A DNA stretch of 64,000 bases from UBA5336 sp964412785 (GCA_964412785.1 CAYPQD010000008.1:9895-73894), one strand, 5' to 3'; shown: positions 1-9,166, counted from the first letter of the stretch. The notes: generated by a model from the letters alone, not told the origin. Made by a program: numbers and translations.

Positions 1-2
1 AT

Positions 3-869
3 GTCTACGTGACCTATGCGCAGGGCTTCAAGGGCGGCGGCTTCGACCCGCGCGGCCAGACCACGGCAGCACCGGACTTCAACCGTGACGGCGTGATCAG
101 CGAGGAGGAGATATTCAACTTCATGCAGTTCGACCCGGAGGAAGTGGTCTCCTACGAGCTTGGCTGGAAGACGACGGCCAATGAGGGCCGGCTCCAGTCC
201 AGTGTGGCAGTGTTCTTCACCGACTATACCGACGTGCAGGTGCCGGGCTCCGCTGGCGTCGACACGGACGGGGACGGCGTCAATGACGACTTCACCGGCA
301 TCGTCACCAATGCCGGTGCGGCGACCATCAACGGGATCGAATGGGATGGCAGCGCCGTGCTGGCGGAAAATGCCCTGGCGAGCGACGACGCGCTGACGCT
401 TGGCTGGTCGGTCGGGTACCTCGACGGCCAGTATGATGTCTTTATCGATGCGACCGGCGAAGATGTGGCGCGCAACCGGGTGATCCAGAACACGCCCGAC
501 GTGACCCTGTCGGCCCTGATTGCCTATGATACGCCGTTTGCGCTGGCCGGACGCGACGGCGTCTTAACCGCCAATACGCTGGTGTCCTATCGTGGCGATT
601 CCAGCCAGTTCGAGGTGCGGGGCGCAATCGACCAGGAGGCCTACCGCACGATCGATGCCGGCCTGCGCTGGCAGACCACCGACGGGCGCTGGGCCTTTGC
701 GCTCAACGGCAAGAACCTGACGGATGAAGAGGTCATTGTGGCGGGCTACAATTTCCTCGACCCGCCCGATGATCCCGAAGGTGCGTCAACGCTGGGCCTC
801 GAAGGCATCCTGACCGGCTTCTACGCGCCGCCGCGGACCTACACATTCGGGATCGAATTCAAGTATTAG
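3..869 (+). CDS. TonB-dependent receptor, C-terminal part (5' partial)
   Basis: The gene enters from the left edge in frame 3, so only about 288 C-terminal residues are present. It is the end of an outer-membrane beta-barrel that would take up a siderophore, glycan or other nutrient using TonB-ExbBD energy. The sequence opens with VYVTYAQGFKGGGFD, the phrase typical of late strands in this family. It has a Lys-Asn-Leu-Thr-Asp-Glu-Glu segment near the end and finishes on the aromatic residue expected of an outer-membrane barrel (FGIEFKY). A DTDGDGVNDD stretch could bind calcium. The plug domain and TonB box lie outside the window, so substrate cannot be assigned. The hydrolase and MFS genes that follow suggest a catabolic setting, but that is inference. 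Confidence 0.93.
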   Translation, partial: VYVTYAQGFKGGGFDPRGQTTAAPDFNRDGVISEEEIFNFMQFDPEEVVSYELGWKTTANEGRLQSSVAVFFTDYTDVQVPGSAGVDTDGDGVNDDFTGIVTNAGAATINGIEWDGSAVLAENALASDDALTLGWSVGYLDGQYDVFIDATGEDVARNRVIQNTPDVTLSALIAYDTPFALAGRDGVLTANTLVSYRGDSSQFEVRGAIDQEAYRTIDAGLRWQTTDGRWAFALNGKNLTDEEVIVAGYNFLDPPDDPEGASTLGLEGILTGFYAPPRTYTFGIEFKY

Positions 870-927
870 GGCGGTTTGCGGACAAAACGCACCAATCCTG
901 CGCATGGACATCGGAATGACCGGGAGC

Positions 928-950
928 GGGCCTGCCAGGGCGGCGGGCCC
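928..950 (+). terminator. Probable terminator hairpin after the TonB receptor
   Basis: GGGCCTGCC and GGCGGGCCC form a 9-bp stem (one G-U pair) around a 5-base loop. It is followed by the pyrimidine-rich tail CTTCCCTT rather than a pure T-run. It lies in the convergent gap between the receptor and the TetR gene. Confidence 0.5.
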
Positions 951-968
951 CTTCCCTTACTCAAAGGT

Positions 969-995
969 CTGTCGCTGGCGCGTCGCCCGCGACAG
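969..995 (-). terminator. Hairpin just past the TetR stop codon
   Basis: CTGTCGC pairs with GCGACAG. Inside the loop GGCG pairs with CGCC, so the stem is 11 bp with one mismatch and a 3-base loop. Read on the minus strand it lies immediately after the TetR gene and is followed by ACCTTTG. It is probably the TetR terminator, although the T-run is short. Confidence 0.45.
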
Positions 996-998
996 GTC

Positions 999-1649
999 TC
1001 ACGCAGGCGGCTTGCAGGCCTCGAAGCCGGCGGTGATGAAGGCGACCATGTGCTCACAGGCGTCGGCGAGGTCATCGGAGCGGCACAGGCCGCGCGAGAG
1101 GACGTCGAGCCGGCCGGTCTGGGCAAGGGTCAGCGTGAGCGCGCCAGACAGGCAGTGATAGCCCCAGTAGATCTGGCGGTCCGTGGCGTCCGGCCGGGCG
1201 AGCTTCAGCGCCGCGATGAAGCGGTCGACCAGCGGGTTGAAGTATTCCGTCATCAGCTTGCCGCCCCATTCGGGCGAATTGTTCACATAGGCGATGAGGG
1301 CGTAATACGCCTTCCAGCCGGGCTCGCTGAGGTGGTCACCCAGCAGCAGCGGGCGGAAATAGGCACGGATGATCGCCTCAACGCTCGGAGGGTCCGGCGC
1401 GGCCGCCTCCAGGCAGGCCTCCAGTTCGGCGAGCCGACCCTGATTGAGAAATGCCGCGCGTCGCATCAGGACAGCATCGAACAGCGCCCGCTTGCGCCCG
1501 AAATGATAGTTCGCCAGCGCAACATCGACGCCGGCCTCGCGGGCGATGGCGCGCAGGGTGACGCCATCATAGCCATAGCGTGCAAACAGGGCCTCGGCCG
1601 CATCGAGGATGGCGGTCCGCCGTTCGCCGCGAACCAGTCCGCTTGGCAT
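999..1649 (-). CDS. TetR/AcrR family transcriptional regulator
   Basis: A 216-residue cytoplasmic repressor of usual TetR length. The N-terminal helix-turn-helix is clear: RTAILDAAEALFARYGYDG, then TLRAIAREAGVDVALANYHFG (about residues 31-51), with the Tyr-His-Phe that ends the recognition helix. The C-terminal ligand domain is helical and gives no ligand clue. The gene faces an alpha/beta hydrolase-MFS operon across about 180 bases that hold a 20-bp perfect palindrome, so it most likely represses that operon and perhaps itself. The ATG start leaves the normal short N-terminal arm. Confidence 0.93.
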   Translation of the reverse strand: MPSGLVRGERRTAILDAAEALFARYGYDGVTLRAIAREAGVDVALANYHFGRKRALFDAVLMRRAAFLNQGRLAELEACLEAAAPDPPSVEAIIRAYFRPLLLGDHLSEPGWKAYYALIAYVNNSPEWGGKLMTEYFNPLVDRFIAALKLARPDATDRQIYWGYHCLSGALTLTLAQTGRLDVLSRGLCRSDDLADACEHMVAFITAGFEACKPPA

Positions 1650-1690
1650 GTCGTCCTGCCTCGTCTCGTCCCGGGCACAGGTTAGGCCGG

Positions 1691-1717
1691 CCGCCGGTGG
1701 AAATCAAAAACCGGCGG
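1691..1717. repeat. Inverted repeat in the TetR/hydrolase divergent region
   Basis: CCGCCGGT (1691-1698) and ACCGGCGG (1710-1717) are perfect 8-bp arms around an A-rich 11-base spacer. It lies in the 5' leader of the TetR gene, 42 bases from its start codon. It could be a second operator or an mRNA hairpin. Confidence 0.4.
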
Positions 1718-1749
1718 GTGACCGGCCAGTTGACAGCGCCCCCATGTCG

Positions 1750-1769
1750 TCCTCAACACGTGTTGAGGA
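1750..1769. promoter_or_regulatory. 20-bp perfect palindrome, probable TetR operator
   Basis: TCCTCAACACGTGTTGAGGA is fully self-complementary and sits between the divergent TetR and hydrolase genes. A consensus -35 TTGACA lies at 1730-1735. A 17-base spacer would place the -10 region (TCAACA, 1753-1758, a poor match) inside the palindrome, so a bound dimer would block RNA polymerase. Size and symmetry fit TetR operators. The pairing with the adjacent regulator is inference. Confidence 0.7.
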
Positions 1770-1828
1770 TGCCAGGCTGGCGACCGGCATGGCAAGACAG
1801 GTCCGCATGAAGGACGGGGAGGAGCGGC

Positions 1829-2695
1829 ATGGCGGAGGAAATCCACTACAGGGCACCGGACGGGCTGGACCTTTTCGCCTGGCGCTATGGGCCGGCCGAT
1901 GCCCCCCTGACAGCGCTGTGCATGCATGGCCTGACCCGCAATCACAAGGATTTCGAGCCTCTGATCGCGAAGCTGGATGCGCGTTTCGCTTTTGTCGCGG
2001 TGGACGTGCGCGGGCGCGGGCGCTCGGCGCGCGACCCGGACCCGGCGCACTACACCCCAGCGACCTATGCCGGCGACATGGTCGCCCTCATTGACCACCT
2101 CGGGCTGTCGCGTGTCGCCCTGATCGGCACGTCCATGGGCGGACTGATGGCAATGGTGATGATGCGCAAGCGGGCCGGGCGGATCGCCGGCGTGGTGCTG
2201 AACGATGTCGGCCCGGTGCTCGAGCGCGCCGGCCTGCAGCGGATTGCCGGGTATGTCACCGCCGTGGAACCGCTTGCAGACTGGGATGCGGCCGCCGAGG
2301 CGGTGGCGCGGGTGCAGGCGGACATCTTTCCCGATTTTCGCCCCGATGACTGGATGGCGTTTGCCAGGCGGACCTTTCGCGAGCTGCCGACCGGCGAGGT
2401 CATCCTCGACTATGACCCGGCGATCACCCGCACGGTCGGCGACGTGAAACCCGGCATTGCCCTGCGCTTTGCCATGTGGCGCCTCTTCAAGGCGATGCGG
2501 AGGGCGCCGCTGCTCGTCATCCGTGGCGAGACGTCCGACATTCTCTCCGGGAAGACCGCCGCCCGGATGCTGCGCCGGCACCCGGACGCCGCGCTGGTGA
2601 CGGTGCCCCGGGTCGGCCATGCGCCGATCCTCGACGAGCCAGAGGCGGTCACCGCGATCGAGGCGTTCCTCGAGCGTCTGGCAGGCCGGTCATGA
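1829..2695 (+). CDS. Alpha/beta hydrolase
   Basis: A 288-residue soluble esterase/lipase-like enzyme without a signal peptide. The nucleophile elbow Gly-Thr-Ser-Met-Gly-Gly puts the catalytic serine at residue 102. The likely acid is Asp237 and the likely base His264 (RVGHAPILDEPEA). An oxyanion-type CMHGLTRN segment lies near residue 32. Substrate is unknown. It starts at an ATG behind a strong GGGGAGGAG site and overlaps the next gene, an MFS transporter, by ATGA, so the two are translated together. A shared role in taking in and hydrolysing a small ester or lactone under TetR control is plausible but inferred. Confidence 0.92.
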   Translation: MAEEIHYRAPDGLDLFAWRYGPADAPLTALCMHGLTRNHKDFEPLIAKLDARFAFVAVDVRGRGRSARDPDPAHYTPATYAGDMVALIDHLGLSRVALIGTSMGGLMAMVMMRKRAGRIAGVVLNDVGPVLERAGLQRIAGYVTAVEPLADWDAAAEAVARVQADIFPDFRPDDWMAFARRTFRELPTGEVILDYDPAITRTVGDVKPGIALRFAMWRLFKAMRRAPLLVIRGETSDILSGKTAARMLRRHPDAALVTVPRVGHAPILDEPEAVTAIEAFLERLAGRS

Positions 2696-4011
2696 GCGGG
2701 ACGGCGCAAGGTGTTCCCGCCGAGCGCGTACCGGTCGGCGGGCGGGCCTGGGTTCTGGCCGTGCTGACGCTCGTCTACACCTTCAACCATGTGGACCGGC
2801 AGATTCTCGTGATCCTGCTTGAGCCCATCAAGCTGGAGCTTGGCCTGCGAGACAGCCAGCTTGGCATGCTGACGGGGCTTGCCTTCGCACTGTTCTATGC
2901 AACCCTCGGCATCCCGGTGGCGATGTGGGCCGACCGCGGCAACAGGCGCAACATCATCGCGCTCGCCCTGACAGTCTGGTCGGGGATGACGGCGCTGTCG
3001 GGCCTGGCGCAGAGCTACTGGCACCTGCTTGCGGCGCGGATCGGTGTCGGCGTCGGCGAGGCGGGTGGCACGCCGCCGGCGACCAGCATGATCGCAGACC
3101 TCTATGCCCCGCGCGAGCGGGCGACCGCCATGGGCATCTACACCACCGGGATCGGGCTCGGCATCCTTGCCGGCTTTGCCCTCGGCGGTTTTGTCTACGA
3201 ACTGTTTGGCTGGCGCGCCGCTTTCTTCGCGGCCGGCATTCCGGGCCTGTTGCTGGCTCTGGTGGTGCGCTTCACGGTCCGCGAGCCGGAGCGGGGCGCG
3301 GCCGATGCGATGACCCATGACACCGCCCCGGTGCCGCCGATCGGCGAGACCCTGCGTTTCATCATGGGCCAGACCGCCTATCTCTGGCTGCTTGCGGGCT
3401 GCCTGATGATCTGTATCTCGTCCAACGCCTTCCTCGTGTTCACCTCCAGCCACCTGCAGCGCAGCTATGGCCTCAGCCCGGGCGACGTCGCGCTGCCGCT
3501 GGGCCTTCTGATCGGCGGGATCGGCAGTATAGGCGCAGTGGCAATCGGCGCGCTCTGCGACCGGCTCTCGCGCCGGGACCTGCGCTGGCGGCCATGGATC
3601 ATTGCCGCCTGCGCGGCTGTCGCCCTGCCGTTTGCCTGGATGTTCCTGCGTGCCGAAACCGTCGGGGCCGCCTATGCCTGGAACCTGGTGCCGAGCCTGA
3701 TCGGGCTGGTCTATGCGAGCATCGCCTATACCGCCTCGCAGGAGCTGGTGAGGCTGCGGATGCGTGCGTTTGCGTCGGCCTTTACGCTGTTCTGCCTGAC
3801 GCTGATCGGCATTGGCGGCGGTCCGGTGATCGCGGGCTATCTCAGCGACCAGTTCGCGGCGGCGGGTACGGCGCAGCCACTGGCGCGGGCGCTCGAACTG
3901 GTCCTCCTGTTCAATGCCGCCAGCATTGCCTGCCTGCTGTTGGCGGGCATTCACTACCGGCGCGACGTGGCCCGGGCGGCCCGTGACGAGACGGCCCCCC
4001 CCGTCCTCTAG
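2692..4011 (+). CDS. MFS transporter, Spinster (Spns)-like
   Basis: A 439-residue inner-membrane transporter with about 12 hydrophobic segments. The N-terminus carries FNHVDRQILVILLEPIK, the first-helix phrase of bacterial Spinster-like MFS proteins. The loop 2-3 motif is WADRGNRRNI, and GVGEAGGTPPATSMIADLY follows in helix 4-5. The start ATG overlaps the hydrolase stop (ATGA). Further upstream starts in this frame would lie inside the hydrolase gene and were rejected. Relatives move small organic molecules or lipids. The substrate here is unknown, but the TetR-hydrolase neighbours suggest the same compound. Confidence 0.93.
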   Translation: MSGTAQGVPAERVPVGGRAWVLAVLTLVYTFNHVDRQILVILLEPIKLELGLRDSQLGMLTGLAFALFYATLGIPVAMWADRGNRRNIIALALTVWSGMTALSGLAQSYWHLLAARIGVGVGEAGGTPPATSMIADLYAPRERATAMGIYTTGIGLGILAGFALGGFVYELFGWRAAFFAAGIPGLLLALVVRFTVREPERGAADAMTHDTAPVPPIGETLRFIMGQTAYLWLLAGCLMICISSNAFLVFTSSHLQRSYGLSPGDVALPLGLLIGGIGSIGAVAIGALCDRLSRRDLRWRPWIIAACAAVALPFAWMFLRAETVGAAYAWNLVPSLIGLVYASIAYTASQELVRLRMRAFASAFTLFCLTLIGIGGGPVIAGYLSDQFAAAGTAQPLARALELVLLFNAASIACLLLAGIHYRRDVARAARDETAPPVL

Positions 4012-4081
4012 GCTTCCCGCAGCGACGGAAACCTCGCCGGCCGGCGTTCAAGGGGGCAGAGCGAGACGGAGCGGCCTGTCC

Positions 4082-5434
4082 ATGAGCCTTGAAGGCGCGA
4101 TTGCAGTCACCAGGTTCGGCCTTGGCGCAAAGACCGGCGAGATCGACGAGGTCTCACGCGATCCGCGCGGCTGGCTGAGGGCACAGCTCACCGCCGACAG
4201 TGCGGCGCGCTTCATCGGGGACGGCCTGCCGTCCTCAAAGCAGGGGCTGACCGAGCTTCAGACCTATTTCGAGACCCGGCGGCGCGGCGAGGCGCAGATA
4301 GACCCGCAAAAGGTCGAGGCGTTCCGCATGTCGGTCGTCAAGGTTGCAATCGGCGAGACGGCGGCGCGCACGCGCTTCGGCGCGTCGACGCCGGCGGGCT
4401 TCCATGAAAGGCTGGTCCGCTTCTGGGCAAACCATTTCACCGTGTCGGGCCTGAAGGCCCAGACCATTCTGGTCGCGGGAGCCTATGAGCGCGAGGCGAT
4501 CCGGCCAAACAGTCTCGGCACGTTCCGCGACCTCGCCCATGCCGCGATCTTCCACCCGGCCATGCTGGTCTATCTCGACAACTGGCAGTCGGTCGGGCCC
4601 GGCTCGCGCGGCGGGCGGTTGTCCGGTCGCGGTCTCAACGAGAACCTCGCACGCGAGGTGCTGGAGCTTCACACGGTTACGCCGAAGGCGGGCTACATGC
4701 AGGCCGACGTCACCGAGTTTGCCCGCGCGCTGACCGGCTGGACCGTCGGCAACCGGCGCGTCGGCCGGCAGAAGATGGGCGAGACCGTGTTCTCCCCCCT
4801 GATCCACGAGCCCGGCATACGCACGGTTCTGGGCCAGCGCTACCCGGAGGATGGCGAGGTGCAGGCGCGGGCCGTCCTCGACGATCTCTGCGCGCGGCCG
4901 GAGACGGCCGAGAACGTGGCCCTGAAGCTCGCCCGCCACATCATCGCCGACGCGCCACCGGCGCGGGCCGTAGCCGCACTCGCAGACAGCTTCCGCCGCA
5001 CCGGCGGCGACCTTCAGGCGCTCTACCGCACACTGATCGACCTTCCGGAGGCCTGGATACCGCAGGCGCAAAAGGTCAAGACGCCGGACGAACTCCTGAC
5101 CTCGACCGCACGGCTCATAGGCGCCGAAGCGGTGTTTGCCGGAAAGCCCCGCGATGTGCTGGAGAGCTTCGCCCAGCGGCCCTTTACAGCGCCTTCGCCC
5201 GAGGGCTGGCCGGACATGGCAGATGCCTGGATAGGGCCGGATGCCCTCAGCAAGCGGATCGAATGGGCGAACCGGCTGGCTGCGCGGATGCCGACGCGCG
5301 ACGCGCGGGCGCTGCTCGTCGAGGCGCTTGGTGAGCGGGCTGACCCGGACACGCTGCAGGCCGTGTCGCGGGCAGAAAGCGGAGAGCAGGCGCTGGTGCT
5401 GGCGCTGATGAGCCCGGACTATCAGAGGAGATGA
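4082..5434 (+). CDS. DUF1800 domain-containing protein
   Basis: A 450-residue protein of the DUF1800 family. Hallmarks are the opening AIAVTRFGLGA, ERLVRFWANHFTVS near residue 115, LNENLAREVLELHT, and VTEFARALTGWTV in the middle. No signal peptide is visible. The biochemical role of the family is not established. DUF1800 genes are almost always followed by a DUF1501 gene, as here, with an ATGA overlap. The ATG at 4082 was preferred because the family motif begins within ten residues of it and upstream codons overlap the MFS gene. Confidence 0.93.
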   Translation: MSLEGAIAVTRFGLGAKTGEIDEVSRDPRGWLRAQLTADSAARFIGDGLPSSKQGLTELQTYFETRRRGEAQIDPQKVEAFRMSVVKVAIGETAARTRFGASTPAGFHERLVRFWANHFTVSGLKAQTILVAGAYEREAIRPNSLGTFRDLAHAAIFHPAMLVYLDNWQSVGPGSRGGRLSGRGLNENLAREVLELHTVTPKAGYMQADVTEFARALTGWTVGNRRVGRQKMGETVFSPLIHEPGIRTVLGQRYPEDGEVQARAVLDDLCARPETAENVALKLARHIIADAPPARAVAALADSFRRTGGDLQALYRTLIDLPEAWIPQAQKVKTPDELLTSTARLIGAEAVFAGKPRDVLESFAQRPFTAPSPEGWPDMADAWIGPDALSKRIEWANRLAARMPTRDARALLVEALGERADPDTLQAVSRAESGEQALVLALMSPDYQRR

Positions 5435-6585
5435 GCGAGATGACCGGTTTCACGCGGCGCACTGCGCTGGCCCTGATCGGCGCGGCGGCCACCGGTCCGG
5501 CACTGGGTGTTGCCCATGCGGCCGGCGCCGGAGCGCGGAAATTCGTGTTCGGCGTGATGCGCGGCGGGCTGGACGGGCTGGCAGCGCTTGTCCCCGATGA
5601 CCGCGAAATGGAAATGCTGCGCCCGAGCATCCTGCCGGCCCCGGGCGAGCGGCTCGACCTCGGCAATGGCTTCCGCCTGCACCCGTCGCTGGCGGGCCTG
5701 CACGGTCTCTACCGCTCCGGTGAAGCCGCCTTCGTGCACGCGGCTGCGACGCCCTATCGCGCGCGCTCGCATTTTGACGGACAGGACGTGCTGGAGACGC
5801 TCGGTCCTGCCGGAACGCGGGATGGCTGGCTGAACCGCGCCGTGGCAGAGGCGGGCGGCAGTGGGCTTGCGGTCGGCTATGCCGTGCCGCTGGCGCTGAA
5901 GGGTACGGCGCCGGCCACCAACTGGTCACCGCCGGTATTCGCGGAAGCCTCCGATGACCTGCTTGACCGACTCTCTGATCTTTACACCGATGACCCGGTG
6001 TTCGCTGCACCGCTAGCGATGGCGCGCGCCACGCCGGCAGCCATGGACGACATGGACAGGTTGAAGCCCCGCGGCGGGCCGGAAGGCCAGTTCCGGGCGG
6101 CGGGCGAGGCGCTCGGCCGGCTGATGGCCACCGAGGACGGCCCGGCGATCGGAATGATCTCGTTCGATGGCTGGGACACCCACGCCAACCAGCCGGGTGC
6201 ACTCACCAACCGGCTCGCCGCCCTTGATGGCAGCCTTGAGGCACTGAAGGCGGCGCTCGGGGCGCACTGGGCAGATACGGTCGTCGTGCTGGCCTCCGAG
6301 TTCGGGCGAACTGCGGCGGAGAACGGCACGCGTGGCACCGACCATGGCACCGGCGGACTGGTGATTCTCGCGGGCGGGGCGGTGAAGGGCGGACGTGTGC
6401 ATGGCGACTGGCCGGGCCTTGCCCCATCGGCCCTGCGCGAGCGCCGCGACCTCGCCCCTGCGAATGACCTGACCGGCGTGCTCAAGGGCGTGCTGCGCGA
6501 CCATCTCGGGCTGGACAGGCAGGTCCTGGACACGCGCGTCCTGCCCGGCCCCGCGCGCCCGCTGGACGGACTGGCCAGCGCCTGA
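5431..6585 (+). CDS. DUF1501 domain-containing exported protein
   Basis: A 384-residue partner of the DUF1800 protein. The N-terminus FTRRTALALIGAAATGPALG resembles a twin-arginine signal, so export to the periplasm is likely. The mature part begins with VMRGGLDGLAALVP, the family signature, and later has SFDGWDTHANQ, ASEFGRTAAENGTRGTDHGTG and a C-terminal region rich in short turns. The fold belongs to the alkaline-phosphatase/sulfatase-like group, with histidines and aspartates in these motifs, but no substrate is known. It overlaps the DUF1800 stop by four bases. Confidence 0.93.
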   Translation: MSEMTGFTRRTALALIGAAATGPALGVAHAAGAGARKFVFGVMRGGLDGLAALVPDDREMEMLRPSILPAPGERLDLGNGFRLHPSLAGLHGLYRSGEAAFVHAAATPYRARSHFDGQDVLETLGPAGTRDGWLNRAVAEAGGSGLAVGYAVPLALKGTAPATNWSPPVFAEASDDLLDRLSDLYTDDPVFAAPLAMARATPAAMDDMDRLKPRGGPEGQFRAAGEALGRLMATEDGPAIGMISFDGWDTHANQPGALTNRLAALDGSLEALKAALGAHWADTVVVLASEFGRTAAENGTRGTDHGTGGLVILAGGAVKGGRVHGDWPGLAPSALRERRDLAPANDLTGVLKGVLRDHLGLDRQVLDTRVLPGPARPLDGLASA

Positions 6586-6613
6586 CGCGGATGCCCGCCC
6601 CCGCCATCGACCC

Positions 6614-8161
6614 TCAGCGCGTGTTCCAGGCGATCTTGTAGAGGTCGAACCGACGGTCGCGAAGGTTGCGGACCGTGCCCTGGGCGCGCGCCCAGGAGAG
6701 ATCGGTGAGGTCGAGGTCAGCGATCGTCACGGTCTCGACATTCTCGCTCGCCTCCGCGGCGATGCCATCGCGCGCGAACGGGAAATCGCACGGGGTGAGG
6801 ATGGCCGACTGGGCATATTGCACGTCCATGTTCTCCACATTCGGCAGATTGCCGACATTGCCGGAGATGATGACGTAGAGCTGGTTCTCGATTGCCCGCG
6901 CCTGGCAGCAGTAACGCACGCGCAGATAGCCCTGGCGGTTGTCGGTGCAGAACGGCACGAACAGCAGGCGCGCCCCCTCGTCGGCGAGGCGGCGGGCAAG
7001 CTCGGGGAACTCGCTGTCATAGCAGACGAGGACGCCGATCGGGCCGCAGTCGGTGAGGATGGTGGAGACCTCGTTGCCACCCTGGATTGCCCACCAGCGC
7101 TTCTCATCCGGGGTCGGATGGATCTTCTCGCGCGGATGCACCGAGCCGTCGCGCAGGAAGATGTAGGCGACATTCTGGATTTCGCCATCCTCTGTCCGGG
7201 TCGGGTGTGAGCCGCCGATGATGTTGATGTTGTAGCTGATTGCCATCTGGCGCATCGCCTCGATGAAGCGTGGGGTGTAGGCGGTCAGGGCCTCAATCGA
7301 ATCAGACGGGCTCAGCCGGCGCGGCTCCAGCGCGAGAAGCTGCAGGGTGAAGAGCTCCGGAAAGGTGACGAAGTCGCAGCGATAGTCCGCACACACATCG
7401 ACGAAATACTCCACATTAGCGATGAACTCCTCGAAGGAGGCGACGACGCGCTGCTGGAACTGCACGGTGGCGACGCGGACATGCTCCATCTGGCCATGGG
7501 TCAGGGTGGAGCGGCTTTTGACATCCTCCTCATACGGATTGCGCCAAACCATGTGGGTGGCGCACCCGCCGCTCTCGGTGTCGGAAGGCAGGTAGCCGCT
7601 GAGGACGCCGACCGGCTCGAAACCGGCGCGCAGGTGGAAATTGACGATCGGGTCGATCACCTTCTTGTCGCGGACCGCCTCGACATAGTCGAGCGGGTCC
7701 GGCCACTCTTTCTGGCGCTTGGCCCAGCCCGGCATGCGCCCGCCGAACACGATGCCCTTCAGCCACTCGCCCTCGCAGAGCTGGCGGCGCGCGTCGTAGA
7801 GCCGCTGGCCGATGCGCAGGCGGCGGTGTTCCGGGTCAACGCAGACCTCCATGCCATAGAGCCATTCACCATTGGGATCGTGGCGCGCGCCATAGCCCCC
7901 GCCGGTGATCTCCGACCAGGTGTGCGGCTTCATCGCCAGTTCCTCGTCGATCAGGAAGGCAGCAGCATAGCCGACAATCTCACCCTCATACTCCACGACG
8001 AACTGACCGTCGGGATAATTGGTGATCTGCCCCTGCAGCATGCCATGGGTGTAGGGCAACTCTTCAGTATAGGCGCGCGTGGACAGGCGGATGATTGCGG
8101 GGATGTCGGCTGTCGTAGCATTGCGCACCGACAGCGTGCTTCTGGAGGTGTCACTGGCCAT
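6614..8161 (-). CDS. Bifunctional GNAT acetyltransferase / carbon-nitrogen hydrolase (nitrilase superfamily)
   Basis: A 515-residue two-domain protein. Residues about 10-215 are a GNAT domain with an acetyl-CoA loop RRLRIGQRLYD near 113-123. Residues about 226-515 are a nitrilase-type amidohydrolase with the full triad: Glu269 (FPELFTL), Lys346 (PREKIHP) and Cys380 (VLVCYDSEFPELAR). Proteins with this domain order are known in bacteria, but the physiological substrate is unclear. The hydrolase half probably cleaves an amide. The ATG at 8161 was chosen over a TTG 18 bases upstream. It is convergent with the DUF1501 gene and divergent from a methyltransferase gene. Confidence 0.93.
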   Translation of the reverse strand: MASDTSRSTLSVRNATTADIPAIIRLSTRAYTEELPYTHGMLQGQITNYPDGQFVVEYEGEIVGYAAAFLIDEELAMKPHTWSEITGGGYGARHDPNGEWLYGMEVCVDPEHRRLRIGQRLYDARRQLCEGEWLKGIVFGGRMPGWAKRQKEWPDPLDYVEAVRDKKVIDPIVNFHLRAGFEPVGVLSGYLPSDTESGGCATHMVWRNPYEEDVKSRSTLTHGQMEHVRVATVQFQQRVVASFEEFIANVEYFVDVCADYRCDFVTFPELFTLQLLALEPRRLSPSDSIEALTAYTPRFIEAMRQMAISYNINIIGGSHPTRTEDGEIQNVAYIFLRDGSVHPREKIHPTPDEKRWWAIQGGNEVSTILTDCGPIGVLVCYDSEFPELARRLADEGARLLFVPFCTDNRQGYLRVRYCCQARAIENQLYVIISGNVGNLPNVENMDVQYAQSAILTPCDFPFARDGIAAEASENVETVTIADLDLTDLSWARAQGTVRNLRDRRFDLYKIAWNTR

Positions 8162-8286
8162 TCCCGACCCGTGGCGCAAGCCCCGGAGCGCGTCAAGCCG
8201 GGTGCTGGACAGGGCGGCTGGCGCGACGCACTGTCTGCCTCAAGGGGCGCTACAGCCCGGCATGACAGGCGGGAGGACACACGGCA

Positions 8287-9123
8287 ATGAGCCAGCAGGA
8301 CCAGATCGACTACTGGAATGGTGAGGCGGGGCGCAAATGGGTCGCCCATGCGCGTCACCTTGATGCGATGCTCCTTCCCTTTGCCGAGGCGGTGGTGGAC
8401 GCCGCGCGGCCGAGGCCCGGTGAGGCGGTGCTGGATGTCGGCTGCGGCGCCGGCGCGCTCACCCTGATGGCGGCTGAACGGGTCGGCCCGGTGCATGGGG
8501 CGACCGGTTTGGATGTCTCCGAGCCGCTGCTGGCGCTGGCACGAGAGCGGGCGCAGGGCAGCAATTTACCGGCGCGGTTCGAACTGGGCGATGCGGCGGC
8601 GTGGCGGACCAGAGCGCCGGTCGACGTCCTGGTCTCGCGCTTTGGTGTCATGTTCTTCGAGGACCCGGTGGCGGCATTCGCCAACCTGCGCGCCAGCGTC
8701 AAGCCCGGCGGGCGGCTGGCATTTGCCTGCTGGCAGGCGCTCAGCGAGAATGCCTGGGCGCTGGCGCCGCTGCAGGCCGCCCTGCCCTATCTGGCCGAAC
8801 CTCCGTCGCCGCCGCCGCCCGGCATGCCCGGGCCGTTCGCGTTTGCCGAGCGCGCGCATGTGTCGGGTGTTCTAAGCGATGCGGGCTGGCACGACGTGGC
8901 GGTTGTGCCGTGGAGCGGCGCGATCACCCTGCCGGGCGAGGGACCGCACGAGATCGCCGCCTTCATGATCGAGCTCGGGCCTGTGGCGCGTCTCCTGGCG
9001 GCGCAGGAGGCTGACCTCGCCCCGGTGGAGGCCGCGCTGCGCGCCCGCATGGCCGAGCTGGCCGGCAAGGATGGCCGCGTCGCCCTGCCCGCCGCGGCGT
9101 GGATCGTGACGGCGCTGGCTTGA
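8287..9123 (+). CDS. Class I SAM-dependent methyltransferase
   Basis: A 278-residue soluble methyltransferase. The SAM-binding motif I is VLDVGCGAGALTL (about residues 54-66). The acidic end of strand 2 is in GLDVSEPLL, and SVKPGGRLAFACWQ marks the later strand. The opening DYWNGEAGRKWV and the long C-terminal half resemble UbiE/type-11-like small-molecule methyltransferases. There is no basis for naming the substrate. It is a single gene, convergent with the small operon that follows. Confidence 0.9.
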   Translation: MSQQDQIDYWNGEAGRKWVAHARHLDAMLLPFAEAVVDAARPRPGEAVLDVGCGAGALTLMAAERVGPVHGATGLDVSEPLLALARERAQGSNLPARFELGDAAAWRTRAPVDVLVSRFGVMFFEDPVAAFANLRASVKPGGRLAFACWQALSENAWALAPLQAALPYLAEPPSPPPPGMPGPFAFAERAHVSGVLSDAGWHDVAVVPWSGAITLPGEGPHEIAAFMIELGPVARLLAAQEADLAPVEAALRARMAELAGKDGRVALPAAAWIVTALA

Positions 9124-9166
9124 GGACGTCGGGGCGCGCTCCGCTTCCGCCAATGCCGGGCGCCAT

